DNA from: a bacterium
GTDB taxonomy: Bacteria > Actinomycetota > Acidimicrobiia > Acidimicrobiales > CATQHL01
NCBI GenBank assembly: GCA_026708055.1
Contig: JAPOVS010000084.1
Coordinates: 1-41,483 of the forward strand
Reading direction: 5' to 3'
DNA: 41,483 nucleotides
A program made the translations under genes and the position numbers. Positions 25,974 to 34,227 of the stretch are shown in pieces. Position 1 is the first letter of the stretch. Each line of letters begins with the position of its first letter. The notes beneath the pieces are model-generated. The model searched no databases. It was not told the DNA's origin and was given only the letters and a program-made list of their open reading frames with translations.

Positions 25974-27827
25974 GTGCTGGAGCGCCCGCCTGCCGCGACC
26001 ATCCCCGATGTCCCCGGGTCGTACCAGTTCCTCGACGGCGACGGGCGGATCATCTACGTCGGCAAGGCCAAGTCGCTGCGCAGCCGGGTCGGCAGCTACT
26101 TCCAGAGTCCGGCGCAGCTCACGCCGAGAACCGCCCAGCTGATGGCCGTCGCGGCGTCGCTGGAGTGGATCACCGTGGCCAACGAGGTCGAGGCGCTGCT
26201 GCTGGAGTACAGCCTGATCCAGCGTCACCAGCCGCGCTTCAACGTGCGCTACCGGGACGACAAGAGTTACCCGTTCCTGTGCGTGACGCTGGTCGACGAG
26301 TGGCCCCGGGCCATGGTGGTGCGCGGGCGCAAGCGCAAGGGGAACCGCTACTTCGGTCCTTACGGCCACGCCTACGCCATCCGCGAGACCCTGGATCTGC
26401 TGTTGCGCACCTTCCCGATCCGCACCTGCTCGGACAACAAGTTCGCCGATCATCAGCGGCTCGGCCGGCCCTGCCTGCTGTACCACATCGAGCGGTGTGC
26501 CGGACCCTGCGTGGGGGAGATCGACAAGGAGCCCTACGACGACCTGATCGCCGAACTCCTGGACTTCCTGGGCGGCGACACCGACGAGATCACCGCACGT
26601 CTCGAGGCCGACATGGCCGCCGCCGCCGAGGGGTTGGACTTCGAGAAGGCGGCCCGTCTCCGCGATCGTCTGGCCAGTGTCCGCAAGGCCATCGAGCGCC
26701 AGGAGATGGTGGGCTCCCGGGCCGAGGACGCGGACGTGTTCGGCATGGTCTCCGACGAGCTGGAGGCCGCCGTCTCGGTGTTCTTCGTGCGCAAGGGCAG
26801 GGTCATGGGCCAGCGCGGCTTCATCGTGGACCGGGCGGAGGATCTCTCGGGTCCCGAACTGATGGGCAGGGTGCTGGAGCGCATCTACTTCGAGGAGAAC
26901 CCGCTGGGGTATCCGAAGGCGGTGCTCGTCCCGGACTTGCCCGCTGCCGAGGACATGTACGCCGCCTGGCTGGGGAGCCTGCGGGGCTCGAAGGTGCAGA
27001 TCAGGGTGCCGCAGCGGGGCACCAAGCGGCGCCTCGCCGAGACGGCCCGCCAGAACGCCGCCGACTCGCTGCAGCGCCACCGCCTGAAGCGGGCGAGCGA
27101 CCACAACAGCCGCGCCCGGGCGCTGAACGAGCTGCAGCAGTACCTGGGGCTCCCCGAGGCGCCGCTGCGGATCGAGTGCTACGACATGAGCCACCTCGGG
27201 GGGCAGGACTACGTGGGCTCGATGGTGGTCATGGAGGATGCTCTGCCCCGCAAGTCGGAGTACCGCCGGTTCCGCCTCCGCAACGTCACCGGCAACGACG
27301 ATCTGGCGGCCATGGAGGAGGTGCTGGAGCGGCGGCTGCGGAACTACCTCGACAGCCGCCACCTGCCGCCCGCCGAACGGGGCCGCTTCGCCTACCCGCC
27401 GCAGTTGCTGCTGGTGGACGGCGGCCTCGGACAGCTGGGGGTGGCCAAGCGGGTGCTGCTGCGCCTGGGCCTGGCGGGGGAGATCCCGGCGGCGGCGTTG
27501 GCCAAGCAGTTCGAGGAGGTGTTCGTGCCCGACCAGCCCGAGGCGGTGCGCATTCCCCGGCAGTCCGAGGCCCTGTACCTGCTGCAGCGCATCCGCGACG
27601 AGAGCCACCGGTTCGCCCTCGCCTACCACCGCCAGCTGCGCGGCAGGCGCATGACCACGTCGACACTCGACGGCATCGCCGGTCTGGGCCCGGCGCGACG
27701 CAAGCGGCTCGTGGCCGAGCTGGGTGGCGTGCGCGCCGTCCAGGCGAGTTCCCTGGAGGACCTGCAAGCTCTCAGCTGGCTGCCCGACACCGTCGCCGCG
27801 GCGGTCCACGCCAAGTTCCACTCCTGA
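25974..27827 (+). CDS. uvrC: Excinuclease ABC subunit UvrC
   Basis: Dual-incision nuclease of excision repair, 617 residues. The N-terminal GIY-YIG-type domain reads GSYQFLDGDGRIIYVGKAKS, with SLRSRVGSYF next; it makes the 3' cut. A central UVR motif (LDFEKAARLRDRLASV) binds UvrB. The C-terminal RNase H-like nuclease (IECYDMSHLGGQDYVGSMVV, later LLVDGGLGQLGVAKRVL) makes the 5' cut. Tandem helix-hairpin-helix motifs end the protein (STLDGIAGLGPARRKRLVAE). The open frame begins at 25926, but the -10-like TACCAT places the start at GTG 25974. RapZ follows 21 bp later. Confidence 0.96.
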   Translation: MLERPPAATIPDVPGSYQFLDGDGRIIYVGKAKSLRSRVGSYFQSPAQLTPRTAQLMAVAASLEWITVANEVEALLLEYSLIQRHQPRFNVRYRDDKSYPFLCVTLVDEWPRAMVVRGRKRKGNRYFGPYGHAYAIRETLDLLLRTFPIRTCSDNKFADHQRLGRPCLLYHIERCAGPCVGEIDKEPYDDLIAELLDFLGGDTDEITARLEADMAAAAEGLDFEKAARLRDRLASVRKAIERQEMVGSRAEDADVFGMVSDELEAAVSVFFVRKGRVMGQRGFIVDRAEDLSGPELMGRVLERIYFEENPLGYPKAVLVPDLPAAEDMYAAWLGSLRGSKVQIRVPQRGTKRRLAETARQNAADSLQRHRLKRASDHNSRARALNELQQYLGLPEAPLRIECYDMSHLGGQDYVGSMVVMEDALPRKSEYRRFRLRNVTGNDDLAAMEEVLERRLRNYLDSRHLPPAERGRFAYPPQLLLVDGGLGQLGVAKRVLLRLGLAGEIPAAALAKQFEEVFVPDQPEAVRIPRQSEALYLLQRIRDESHRFALAYHRQLRGRRMTTSTLDGIAGLGPARRKRLVAELGGVRAVQASSLEDLQALSWLPDTVAAAVHAKFHS

Positions 27828-27836
27828 ACGGCTCGG

Positions 27837-27842
27837 TAGGCT
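27837..27842 (+). promoter_or_regulatory. -10-like hexamer for leaderless rapZ transcript
   Basis: TAGGCT, just downstream of the uvrC stop, ends 6 nt before the rapZ GTG at 27849. Confidence 0.42.
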
Positions 27843-27848
27843 CGGGGC

Positions 27849-28700
27849 GTGCTGGTCGTCATCACCGGGCTGTCCGGATCGGGGCGATCGGAGGCGGCCA
27901 ACTGCCTCGAGGACCTGGGGTTCTTCGTGATCGACAACCTGCCGCCGTCGTTGATTCCGAAGGTCATCGAGTTGGCGGGCCCGAGCATCGACCGGCTCTG
28001 CCTCACGATGGGCACCGAGCGCTACTCCGAGGAGATCGGGCCGGCCGTGGCGGATCTCCGTGCCGCCGCCAAGGGAGCACCGCACTACAGCGATGTGCGG
28101 CTGTGGTTCCTCGAGGCGCGCACGCAGGTGCTGGTCCAGCGCTACGAGGGCTCGCGGCGCCGGCATCCGTTCGCCGTGCGGGGTTCGGTGGAGGAGGCCG
28201 TCGAGGCCGAGCGAGAGTCGCTCTGCGGGCTGCGGGCCGACGCCGACGTGGTGATCGACACCTCCGACACCAACGTGCACGAACTGCGCGAGCGGATCGT
28301 GCGCCTCATCGGCGACGCCGGTTCCCGCCTCCTGACGACCCGGGTGCTGTCGTTCAGCTTCCGTCACGGGCTGCCGGCGGACGTGGACATGGTCTTCGAC
28401 TGCCGCTTCCTGCCGAACCCGCACTGGGAGACGGAGTTGCGGCCGCTCGACGGGACCGACGCCCGGGTGCGGGAGTACGTGATCGGGAGCGATCTCGGGA
28501 AACGGTTCGCCCGGAGTCTCGAGGAGCTCTACGAGCTGTTGCTGCCGGCATTCGAGGCCGAGGGCAAGACCTACCTGACACTGGCGTTCGGCTGCACCGG
28601 GGGAAGGCATCGCTCGGTGTGTCTGGCCGAGCACGCCGCGAGTGCTCTGCGGGGACTCGGATTCGATCCGCAGGTACAGCACCGCGATCTGCAACGCTGA
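27849..28700 (+). CDS. rapZ: RapZ/YvcJ-family nucleotide-binding protein
   Basis: Protein of 283 residues. The N-terminal P-loop reads VITGLSGSGRSEA, with Arg in place of the usual Walker A Lys, a variant also found in mycobacterial homologues. The conserved LEDLGFFVIDNLPPSLI follows. The C-terminal domain has the family signatures VLSFSFRHGLPADVDMVFD, CRFLPNPHWE and FGCTGGRHRSVCLAEH. In E. coli RapZ is an RNA adaptor for glmZ decay; in Gram-positives YvcJ binds nucleotides and affects competence or growth. Its role in this lineage is unproven. Elsewhere in Actinobacteria it is followed by yvcK and whiA; here gap follows directly. Confidence 0.93.
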   Translation: MLVVITGLSGSGRSEAANCLEDLGFFVIDNLPPSLIPKVIELAGPSIDRLCLTMGTERYSEEIGPAVADLRAAAKGAPHYSDVRLWFLEARTQVLVQRYEGSRRRHPFAVRGSVEEAVEAERESLCGLRADADVVIDTSDTNVHELRERIVRLIGDAGSRLLTTRVLSFSFRHGLPADVDMVFDCRFLPNPHWETELRPLDGTDARVREYVIGSDLGKRFARSLEELYELLLPAFEAEGKTYLTLAFGCTGGRHRSVCLAEHAASALRGLGFDPQVQHRDLQR

Positions 28701-28774
28701 GAGCCGGCGGCGCGCCGGTGCCCCGGAAAGTGCCTCGGTCGGTGCCGGGGACGGAACACGACGGAGGGATCCAC

Positions 28775-29776
<1,002 letters not shown>

Positions 29777-29812
29777 GGAATCCACGGGCAGCGGCGGTCG
29801 GGTGGCCAGGTC

Positions 29813-29839
29813 CTGGATTCCGGCCTTCGCCGGAATGAC
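29813..29839 (-). repeat. Palindromic intergenic repeat, copy 1 (reverse)
   Basis: On the minus strand it reads GTCATTCCGGCGAAGGCC followed by GGAATCCAG. It forms an 8-bp stem ATTCCGGC/GCCGGAAT with loop GAAG. It lies 37 bp after gap and could act as a terminator-like or mRNA-stabilising hairpin. Confidence 0.85.
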
Positions 29840-29963
29840 GTGTCGGGGTGTCGGGAGCATTGCTCAGCAGTCTCCTAGCGGCGGCCGAATGATCTCGATT
29901 CTCCCTGGAAGCGGTTCTCCTCTCGTCACCCCGGCACGCCGCGTGAGCCCGGTACGCCGCGCC

Positions 29964-29990
29964 GTCATCCCGGCGAAGGCCGGGATCCAT
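29964..29990 (+). repeat. Palindromic intergenic repeat, copy 2
   Basis: GTCATCCCGGCGAAGGCC followed by GGGATCCAT. The stem is ATCCCGGC/GCCGGGAT with loop GAAG. The T-A pair of copy 1 is replaced by C-G on both arms. It lies upstream of pgk, inverted relative to copy 1. Confidence 0.85.
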
Positions 29991-30028
29991 CGGACGCACG
30001 AACCGCCCGCAGTTGCACGAAGCGGCCG

Positions 30029-31216
30029 ATGCCCACACCTGCCGGTCCCGGTGTGATGAGGCTGCCGACGATTCCCGACCTCGGCGACCTGGATGGGCGC
30101 AGCGTGTTGCTGCGCGCCGACCTGAACGTGCCGCTGTACGGCGGCGAGGTCGGCGACGACACCCGCATCCGCGAAGTGGTCCCGACGATCCGGACGCTGC
30201 ACGAGGTGGGCGCCCGAGTGACGGTGTGCAGCCATCTGGGCCGCCCCGGGGGTCGGCCCGATCCGGTCTTCGACATGGCGCCGGTCCGCCGTCGTCTCGC
30301 CGAGCTGGCCCCGGGCGCCGAGTTGCTCGAGAACCTCCGGTTCGACCCGGGGGAGGAGGCGGGTGATCCGGCGCTGGCCGAGCGTCTCGTCGCCGGCCAT
30401 GACGTCTTCGTCAACGACGCCTTCGCCGTCTCCCATCGCGCCCACGCCTCGGTGGTGGGATCGCCACGGCGGCTGCCGAGCGCCGCCGGACTGCTGATGC
30501 TGGTCGAGGTGGCGGAGATCCTCAGCCTGCGGACGGCGCCGCGGCGGCCTTTCGTGGTGGTGCTGGGGGGTGCCAAGATTGCCGACAAGCTGGGGGTCGT
30601 GAGGGCCGTGTGCGCCATGGCCGACGCCGTGCTGGTCGGTGGTGCGATGTGTTTCACGTTCCTGGCGGCCTCGGGGAATCGCATCGGTGACTCGCTGTTC
30701 GACCCCGACCACCTCGCGGATTGCCGGGCGCTTCTCGACGGCGGGTCCCCGCTGCACCTGCCGGAGGATCTGGTGGGCCTGGGTCCGGGTGGCCGGCTCG
30801 GCGACACACCCGCAGGCGGTGCGGTGCGGCAATTCGGTGCCGACCTGCCCGACGGCTGGCTGGGCGCCGACATCGGCCCGGGCACCGCAGCCTTCTTCGC
30901 GGACACGATCGCCGAGGCCGGGACGGTCTTCTGGAACGGCCCGCTGGGCGCGTTCGAGGATCCCCGCTTCGCCGCGGGCACCATCACCGTCGCCGAGGCC
31001 CTGGCCGAGACCCGGGCCCGCACGGTCGTGGGCGGCGGCGACAGCGGGGCCGCGCTGGCGTCGCTGGGCTTGACCGGTTCGGTGGGCCATCTCTCCACCG
31101 GCGGCGGGGCCTCGCTAGAACTGCTGGAGCACGGCGACCTGCCGGGGCTGGCCGCGCTCCGCGAATCCGCCGAGCGCCTGTCGTTGCCGACCCACGAGGT
31201 GGAGGAACGTGACTGA
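30029..31216 (+). CDS. pgk: Phosphoglycerate kinase
   Basis: Product of 395 residues that transfers phosphate from 1,3-bisphosphoglycerate to ADP. Substrate-site landmarks are LLRADLNVPLYGGEVGDDTR, CSHLGRPGG and VFVNDAFAVSHRAHAS. Nucleotide-site landmarks are VLGGAKIADKLGV, FWNGPLGAFE and the C-terminal VGGGDSGAALASLG. ATG at 30029 gives a nine-residue extension over the ATG at 30056; neither has a strong ribosome-binding site. It follows gap and would normally be co-transcribed with tpiA, but about 1.8 kb holding an IS110 element now separates them. Confidence 0.94.
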   Translation: MPTPAGPGVMRLPTIPDLGDLDGRSVLLRADLNVPLYGGEVGDDTRIREVVPTIRTLHEVGARVTVCSHLGRPGGRPDPVFDMAPVRRRLAELAPGAELLENLRFDPGEEAGDPALAERLVAGHDVFVNDAFAVSHRAHASVVGSPRRLPSAAGLLMLVEVAEILSLRTAPRRPFVVVLGGAKIADKLGVVRAVCAMADAVLVGGAMCFTFLAASGNRIGDSLFDPDHLADCRALLDGGSPLHLPEDLVGLGPGGRLGDTPAGGAVRQFGADLPDGWLGADIGPGTAAFFADTIAEAGTVFWNGPLGAFEDPRFAAGTITVAEALAETRARTVVGGGDSGAALASLGLTGSVGHLSTGGGASLELLEHGDLPGLAALRESAERLSLPTHEVEERD

Positions 31217-31296
31217 CCGAAGGCCAGCAGCAACGGACCTGCCGTGCTAGCCCCCGGCCCGTGATGTCGGCCCCGGCCCGGATGTCGGCCCCTCCT

Positions 31297-31323
31297 GTCA
31301 TTCCGGCGGAGGCCGGAATCCAG
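31297..31323 (+). repeat. Palindromic intergenic repeat, copy 3 (left of IS110)
   Basis: GTCATTCCGGCGGAGGCC followed by GGAATCCAG. The stem is ATTCCGGC/GCCGGAAT with loop GGAG. It is identical over 27 bp to copy 4 on the far side of the IS110 transposase gene and in the same orientation. Confidence 0.85.
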
Positions 31324-31391
31324 TCACCGCCCGGCTCGATCCGGGGATGCCGTAATCGGGCCTCATCCCGCCGCGTCATGCTGGCCGCGCC

Positions 31392-32721
31392 TCGATGCTC
31401 CTATGTTTGTCAAGGGGTGTTTTGGGTGAGCCAGTGTTGGTAGTTGTTGGCGAGGGCGGCGTTGTGGTGGGTGCCTCGTTCGAGGGCGCTGAGGCGGCTG
31501 GCGGGGCAGCCGATGGCTTCGGCGGCTGCGGTGAGGGTGATGTCGGCTTGGGTGCGCCGGCGGCGGAGGTCGCCGCCGTGGGGGACCGGTGGGGGGTCGG
31601 TGAGGGGCCGGTGGATCTCGCGGGCGATGTGGCGTTTGAGGCAGCGGATGATTTCGCGGGTGGTTTTGCCTTCGGCGCGGCGGCGGGCTGCGTAGGCCTG
31701 GGTGGGGGGGGGTCGCAGCGGAGGCGGACTGTGGCGGTGCGCCAGAGGGCGCTGTTGGCGTGGCGGTTCCCGCCGCGGTTGAGGCGGTGGCGGGTGGTTC
31801 GGCCGCTGCTGGCGGCGATGGGGCTGGCGCCGCAGAGGGCGGCGAAGCTGGCTTCGCTCCGGAGGCGGTGGGGGTTGTCGCCGGCGGCGGTCAGCAGGGC
31901 GGCGGCGGTCTCGGGGCCGACGCCGGTCGCGGCGAGGAGGGCGGGGTTGGCTTGTGCGCACAGGGCGCGGAGTTCGCCGTCGAGGGCGGCGATCTCGGCG
32001 CTGAGGGTTTGGTGTCGCCGGGCGAGGCTGCCCAGCGCGGTCGTGGCCGCGGCGGGGATGGCGTCGGCGCCGCCGGCGGGCGCCGGGGTGGCGCAGGCGT
32101 CGATGAGGGCGCCGCCGCGCAGGCCCCTGAGGTGGTCTTTCAGCTCCTCGGGGGCGGTGGTGAGCAGGCCGTGGAGTTGGTTGGCGGCTTGGGTGCGGGC
32201 TTTGACGGCGCCCCGGCGCGCCACGGTGAGCATGCGGATCGCCTCCACCGGCCCGTCGTGGGTCTTGGGCGCGGCGGTGGCGTGGCCGGCGAGCGCGGCG
32301 CGGGCGGCGGTCTCGGCGTCGACGGTGTCGGACTTGCCCCGCCGCCGGCGCTCTTGGCGGTTCGGGCGGTTCACCTCCACCACCCGGACGCCGGCCGCGG
32401 CGAGGTGGCGCGCCAGGCCGGCGCCGTAGCTGCCGGTGCCCTCCACGCCGACGCAGCGAGGGCGGCCCCACGAAGCCAGCCAGGCGGCCAGCTCGCCGTA
32501 GCCGGCGGCGTCGGCGGGGAACGACGCCGTCCCCAGCAGCGCCCCGGCGGCGTCGACCGCAGCGGCGACGTGGACATCGCGGTGGGTGTCGACCCCGCCG
32601 ACGACCTCGGTGCGTTTCTCGGACATAATGGTGCGGCCCTCCTTCGAGCTCGACGGATCGGGGCGCCACCGGCCGGGACGGCGGACAGGACATTCACGAC
32701 GCTTGGATCGAAGCTCCTATG
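31392..32721 (-). mobile_element. IS110-family insertion sequence between pgk and tpiA
   Basis: The element is defined mainly by its transposase. Possible ends are the direct repeats TCGATGCTCCTATG (31392-31405) and TCGAAGCTCCTATG (32708-32721), 13 of 14 matching. With these ends the transposase stop (31410) lies within 10 bp of one end. IS110 elements need only a short core repeat, so these limits are tentative. Identical palindromic repeats at 31297-31323 and 32855-32881 enclose a larger alternative unit. It splits the glycolytic run and probably reduces pgk-tpiA co-transcription. Confidence 0.55.
31410..32626 (-). pseudogene. IS110-family transposase, frameshifted at a C9 run
   Basis: RuvC-like DEDD recombinase. 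The N-terminus GGVDTHRDVHVAAAVD gives Asp13, VEGTGSYG gives Glu62, and KSDTVDAE gives Asp100 and Asp103. The C-terminal Tnp_20 part has LCGASPIAASSGRTTRH. After VRLRCDPPP the frame loses homology. Family-typical sequence (TQAYAARRRAEGKTTREI, RCLKRHIAREIHRPL, then an XRE-like helix-turn-helix, TLTAAAEAIGCPASRLSALE) continues in the -1 frame to a TGA at 31410. The switch lies at nine consecutive C on the minus strand (G9 at 31704-31712), where ten would restore one frame. This could be a dead copy, slippage-dependent expression or a sequencing error. AAGGAGG lies about 12 nt before the ATG. Confidence 0.85.
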
Positions 32722-32984
32722 AGGTCACGTCCGTCCGACCGGTCGGTGCGCGTCCCCGACCGGCAACGAGCCGACAGATCGAGAACAAGGCACCACAGCC
32801 AGCATTCCGGAGGGTCAGACCCACTGCCCGTCGGGGACACCGAACAGTATGAATGTCATTCCGGCGGAGGCCGGAATCCAGGCACAGCATGCTCCGGTCC
32901 GACAACGCTGGCCGTGAACGACGCCGCTCCGAACGCTGTAGACATCGTTGGCGGGACCCGCCGGTTCGACCAGGAGGTGCAGCC
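32627..32984. other. Non-coding interval between IS110 transposase and tpiA
   Basis: No supported gene. It holds the transposase ribosome-binding site (minus strand), a tentative element end at 32708-32721, the palindrome CCGACCGGTCGG at 32735-32746, and a distant 9-bp inverted repeat GTCCCCGAC/GTCGGGGAC (32752-32760 and 32830-32838). Palindromic repeat copy 4 is at 32855-32881, and AGGAGG lies about 10 nt before the tpiA start. Confidence 0.6.
32855..32881 (+). repeat. Palindromic intergenic repeat, copy 4 (right of IS110)
   Basis: Same 27 bases as copy 3 (stem ATTCCGGC/GCCGGAAT, loop GGAG), same orientation, about 100 bp before tpiA. Confidence 0.85.
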
Positions 32985-33767
32985 GTGACCAGTGCTCGCC
33001 GGCCGCTCATCAGCGGCAACTGGAAGATGCATCTCAACCATTTCGAGGCCATCAGCCTGGTGCAGAAGCTGTCGTACGCCCTGAGCGACGCCGACTACGC
33101 GGCCGTCGACGTGTGCGTGCACCCGCCGTTCACCGACCTGCGCTCGGTGCAGACGGTGCTGGACATCGACGACATCCCCATCCTGCTGGGGGCCCAGCAC
33201 TGCCACGACGAGGACTCCGGCGCGTTCACCGGGGAGGTGTCCCCGGCGATGCTGGCCAGGCTGCAGGTGCGCTACGTGATCGTGGGACACTCCGAGCGGC
33301 GGGCGCTGTTCGGCGAGACCGACGACGGGGTGAACCGCAAGGTGCATGCGGTGCTGCGCCATGGCATGACGCCGATCCTGGCGGTGGGCGAGACGCTCGA
33401 GCAGCGGGAGGCCGGTGCCACCGCCGAGGTGGTGCTGGGTCAGCTCACCGCCGGCATGGGCGGCCTCACGCGCCAGCAGGCGGCCGGTCTCGTGGTGGCC
33501 TACGAGCCGGTCTGGGCCATCGGCACGGGCCGGGTGGCGAGCCCCGGCGACGCCCAGGAGGTCTGCGCTGAGATCCGCCGCCGGATCGGCGAGTCCTTCG
33601 GCGCGGCCGCGGCGGAAGGCGTGCGCATCCAGTACGGCGGTTCGGTGAAGCCGGTCAACGCCGCCGACCTCATGGCCGAGCCCGACATAGACGGCGCCCT
33701 GGTGGGCGGTGCCAGCCTCGACACCGACGACTTCGCCCGCATCGTGCAGTACCGCCTCGCGACCTGA
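32985..33767 (+). CDS. tpiA: Triose-phosphate isomerase
   Basis: TIM-barrel enzyme of 260 residues that interconverts dihydroxyacetone phosphate and glyceraldehyde-3-phosphate. Catalytic Lys is in LISGNWKMHLN, the electrophilic His in VIVGHSERRALFGE, and the catalytic Glu in VVAYEPVWAIGTG. The phosphate-gripping regions are IQYGGSVKPVNA and GALVGGASLD. GTG at 32985 is preceded by AGGAGG; the longer upstream frame runs through a palindromic repeat and is not used. Separated from pgk by the IS110 insertion. Confidence 0.96.
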   Translation: MTSARRPLISGNWKMHLNHFEAISLVQKLSYALSDADYAAVDVCVHPPFTDLRSVQTVLDIDDIPILLGAQHCHDEDSGAFTGEVSPAMLARLQVRYVIVGHSERRALFGETDDGVNRKVHAVLRHGMTPILAVGETLEQREAGATAEVVLGQLTAGMGGLTRQQAAGLVVAYEPVWAIGTGRVASPGDAQEVCAEIRRRIGESFGAAAAEGVRIQYGGSVKPVNAADLMAEPDIDGALVGGASLDTDDFARIVQYRLAT

Positions 33768-33791
33768 CAGCGAGCACTGGCGTGACGCCAC

Positions 33792-33818
33792 GTCATCCCG
33801 GCGAAGGCCGGGATCCAG
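33792..33818 (+). repeat. Palindromic intergenic repeat, copy 5
   Basis: GTCATCCCGGCGAAGGCC followed by GGGATCCAG. The stem is ATCCCGGC/GCCGGGAT with loop GAAG. It lies 24 bp past the tpiA stop. Confidence 0.85.
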
Positions 33819-33875
33819 TCAGCGGCGAACCGTAGGGTCTTGGGCTTGCCGGACCGTACGGCCGTTAGGCGCTGG

Positions 33876-33881
33876 TATCGT
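33876..33881 (+). promoter_or_regulatory. -10-like hexamer for leaderless secG transcript
   Basis: TATCGT ends 7 nt before the secG ATG at 33889. Confidence 0.42.
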
Positions 33882-33888
33882 TCCTGCG

Positions 33889-34119
33889 ATGTTCATCATG
33901 GCGCTCGTCCTGCACGTCGTGACCACGGTCGGCGTCGTGCTGCTGGTGCTGCTGCACAGCGGCCGCGGCGGCGGCCTGTCGGACATGTTCGGCGGCGGCC
34001 TGGGTGCCTCGGCGGCCGGCTCCACGGTCATCGAGAAGAACCTGGACCGCATCACGATCGTGGCGGCGCTGATCTTCGGCTTCGTCACGCTGGCACTCGC
34101 CCTCATGATGGACACCTGA
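33889..34119 (+). CDS. secG: Preprotein translocase subunit SecG
   Basis: Small membrane protein of 76 residues with two hydrophobic helices (about residues 3-22 and 52-73). They are joined by a glycine-rich loop, HSGRGGGLSDMFGGGLGASA, the SecG hallmark. It assists SecYE/SecA-driven protein export. The tpiA-secG order is widespread. The in-frame ORF reaches far upstream, but ATG 33889 fits both family length and the nearby -10-like TATCGT. Confidence 0.92.
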   Translation: MFIMALVLHVVTTVGVVLLVLLHSGRGGGLSDMFGGGLGASAAGSTVIEKNLDRITIVAALIFGFVTLALALMMDT

Positions 34120-34141
34120 GCCGGCGCAGACCGGCATCCCC

Positions 34142-34227
34142 GTCGGAGTGGCGGAATTTGGTAGACGCGCATGGTTGAGGGCCATGTGCCCGCTAAGGGC
34201 GTGGGGGTTCAAGTCCCCCCTCCGACA
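34142..34227 (+). tRNA. tRNA-Leu (anticodon GAG)
   Basis: Class II tRNA of 86 nt. The acceptor stem is GTCGGAG (34142-34148) paired with CTCCGAC (34220-34226), with discriminator A at 34227. The D-arm has GGTAGACGC. The anticodon stem CATGG/CCATG holds loop TTGAGGG with anticodon GAG at 34177-34179, which reads CUC and CUU leucine codons. A long variable arm (TGCCCGC...GGGCG-type stem) and T-loop GGTTCAAGTCC complete it. CCA is not encoded. The accessory, defence-like region starts just downstream, and tRNA-Leu 3' ends are common integration sites. Confidence 0.95.

Noticed and set aside
26165-28774. Long in-frame extension upstream of gap
   Set aside because: It is an alternative frame of uvrC and rapZ. 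GAPDH homology begins exactly at the ATG at 28775, which has a ribosome-binding site.
31263-31292. Short tandem repeat GATGTCGGCCCC after pgk
   Set aside because: Only two copies of about 11 bases, probably chance or minor slippage in GC-rich sequence.
31395-32722. Plus-strand open frames over the IS110 region
   Set aside because: They are antisense to a recognisable DEDD transposase and have Gly/Ala/Arg-rich shadow composition.
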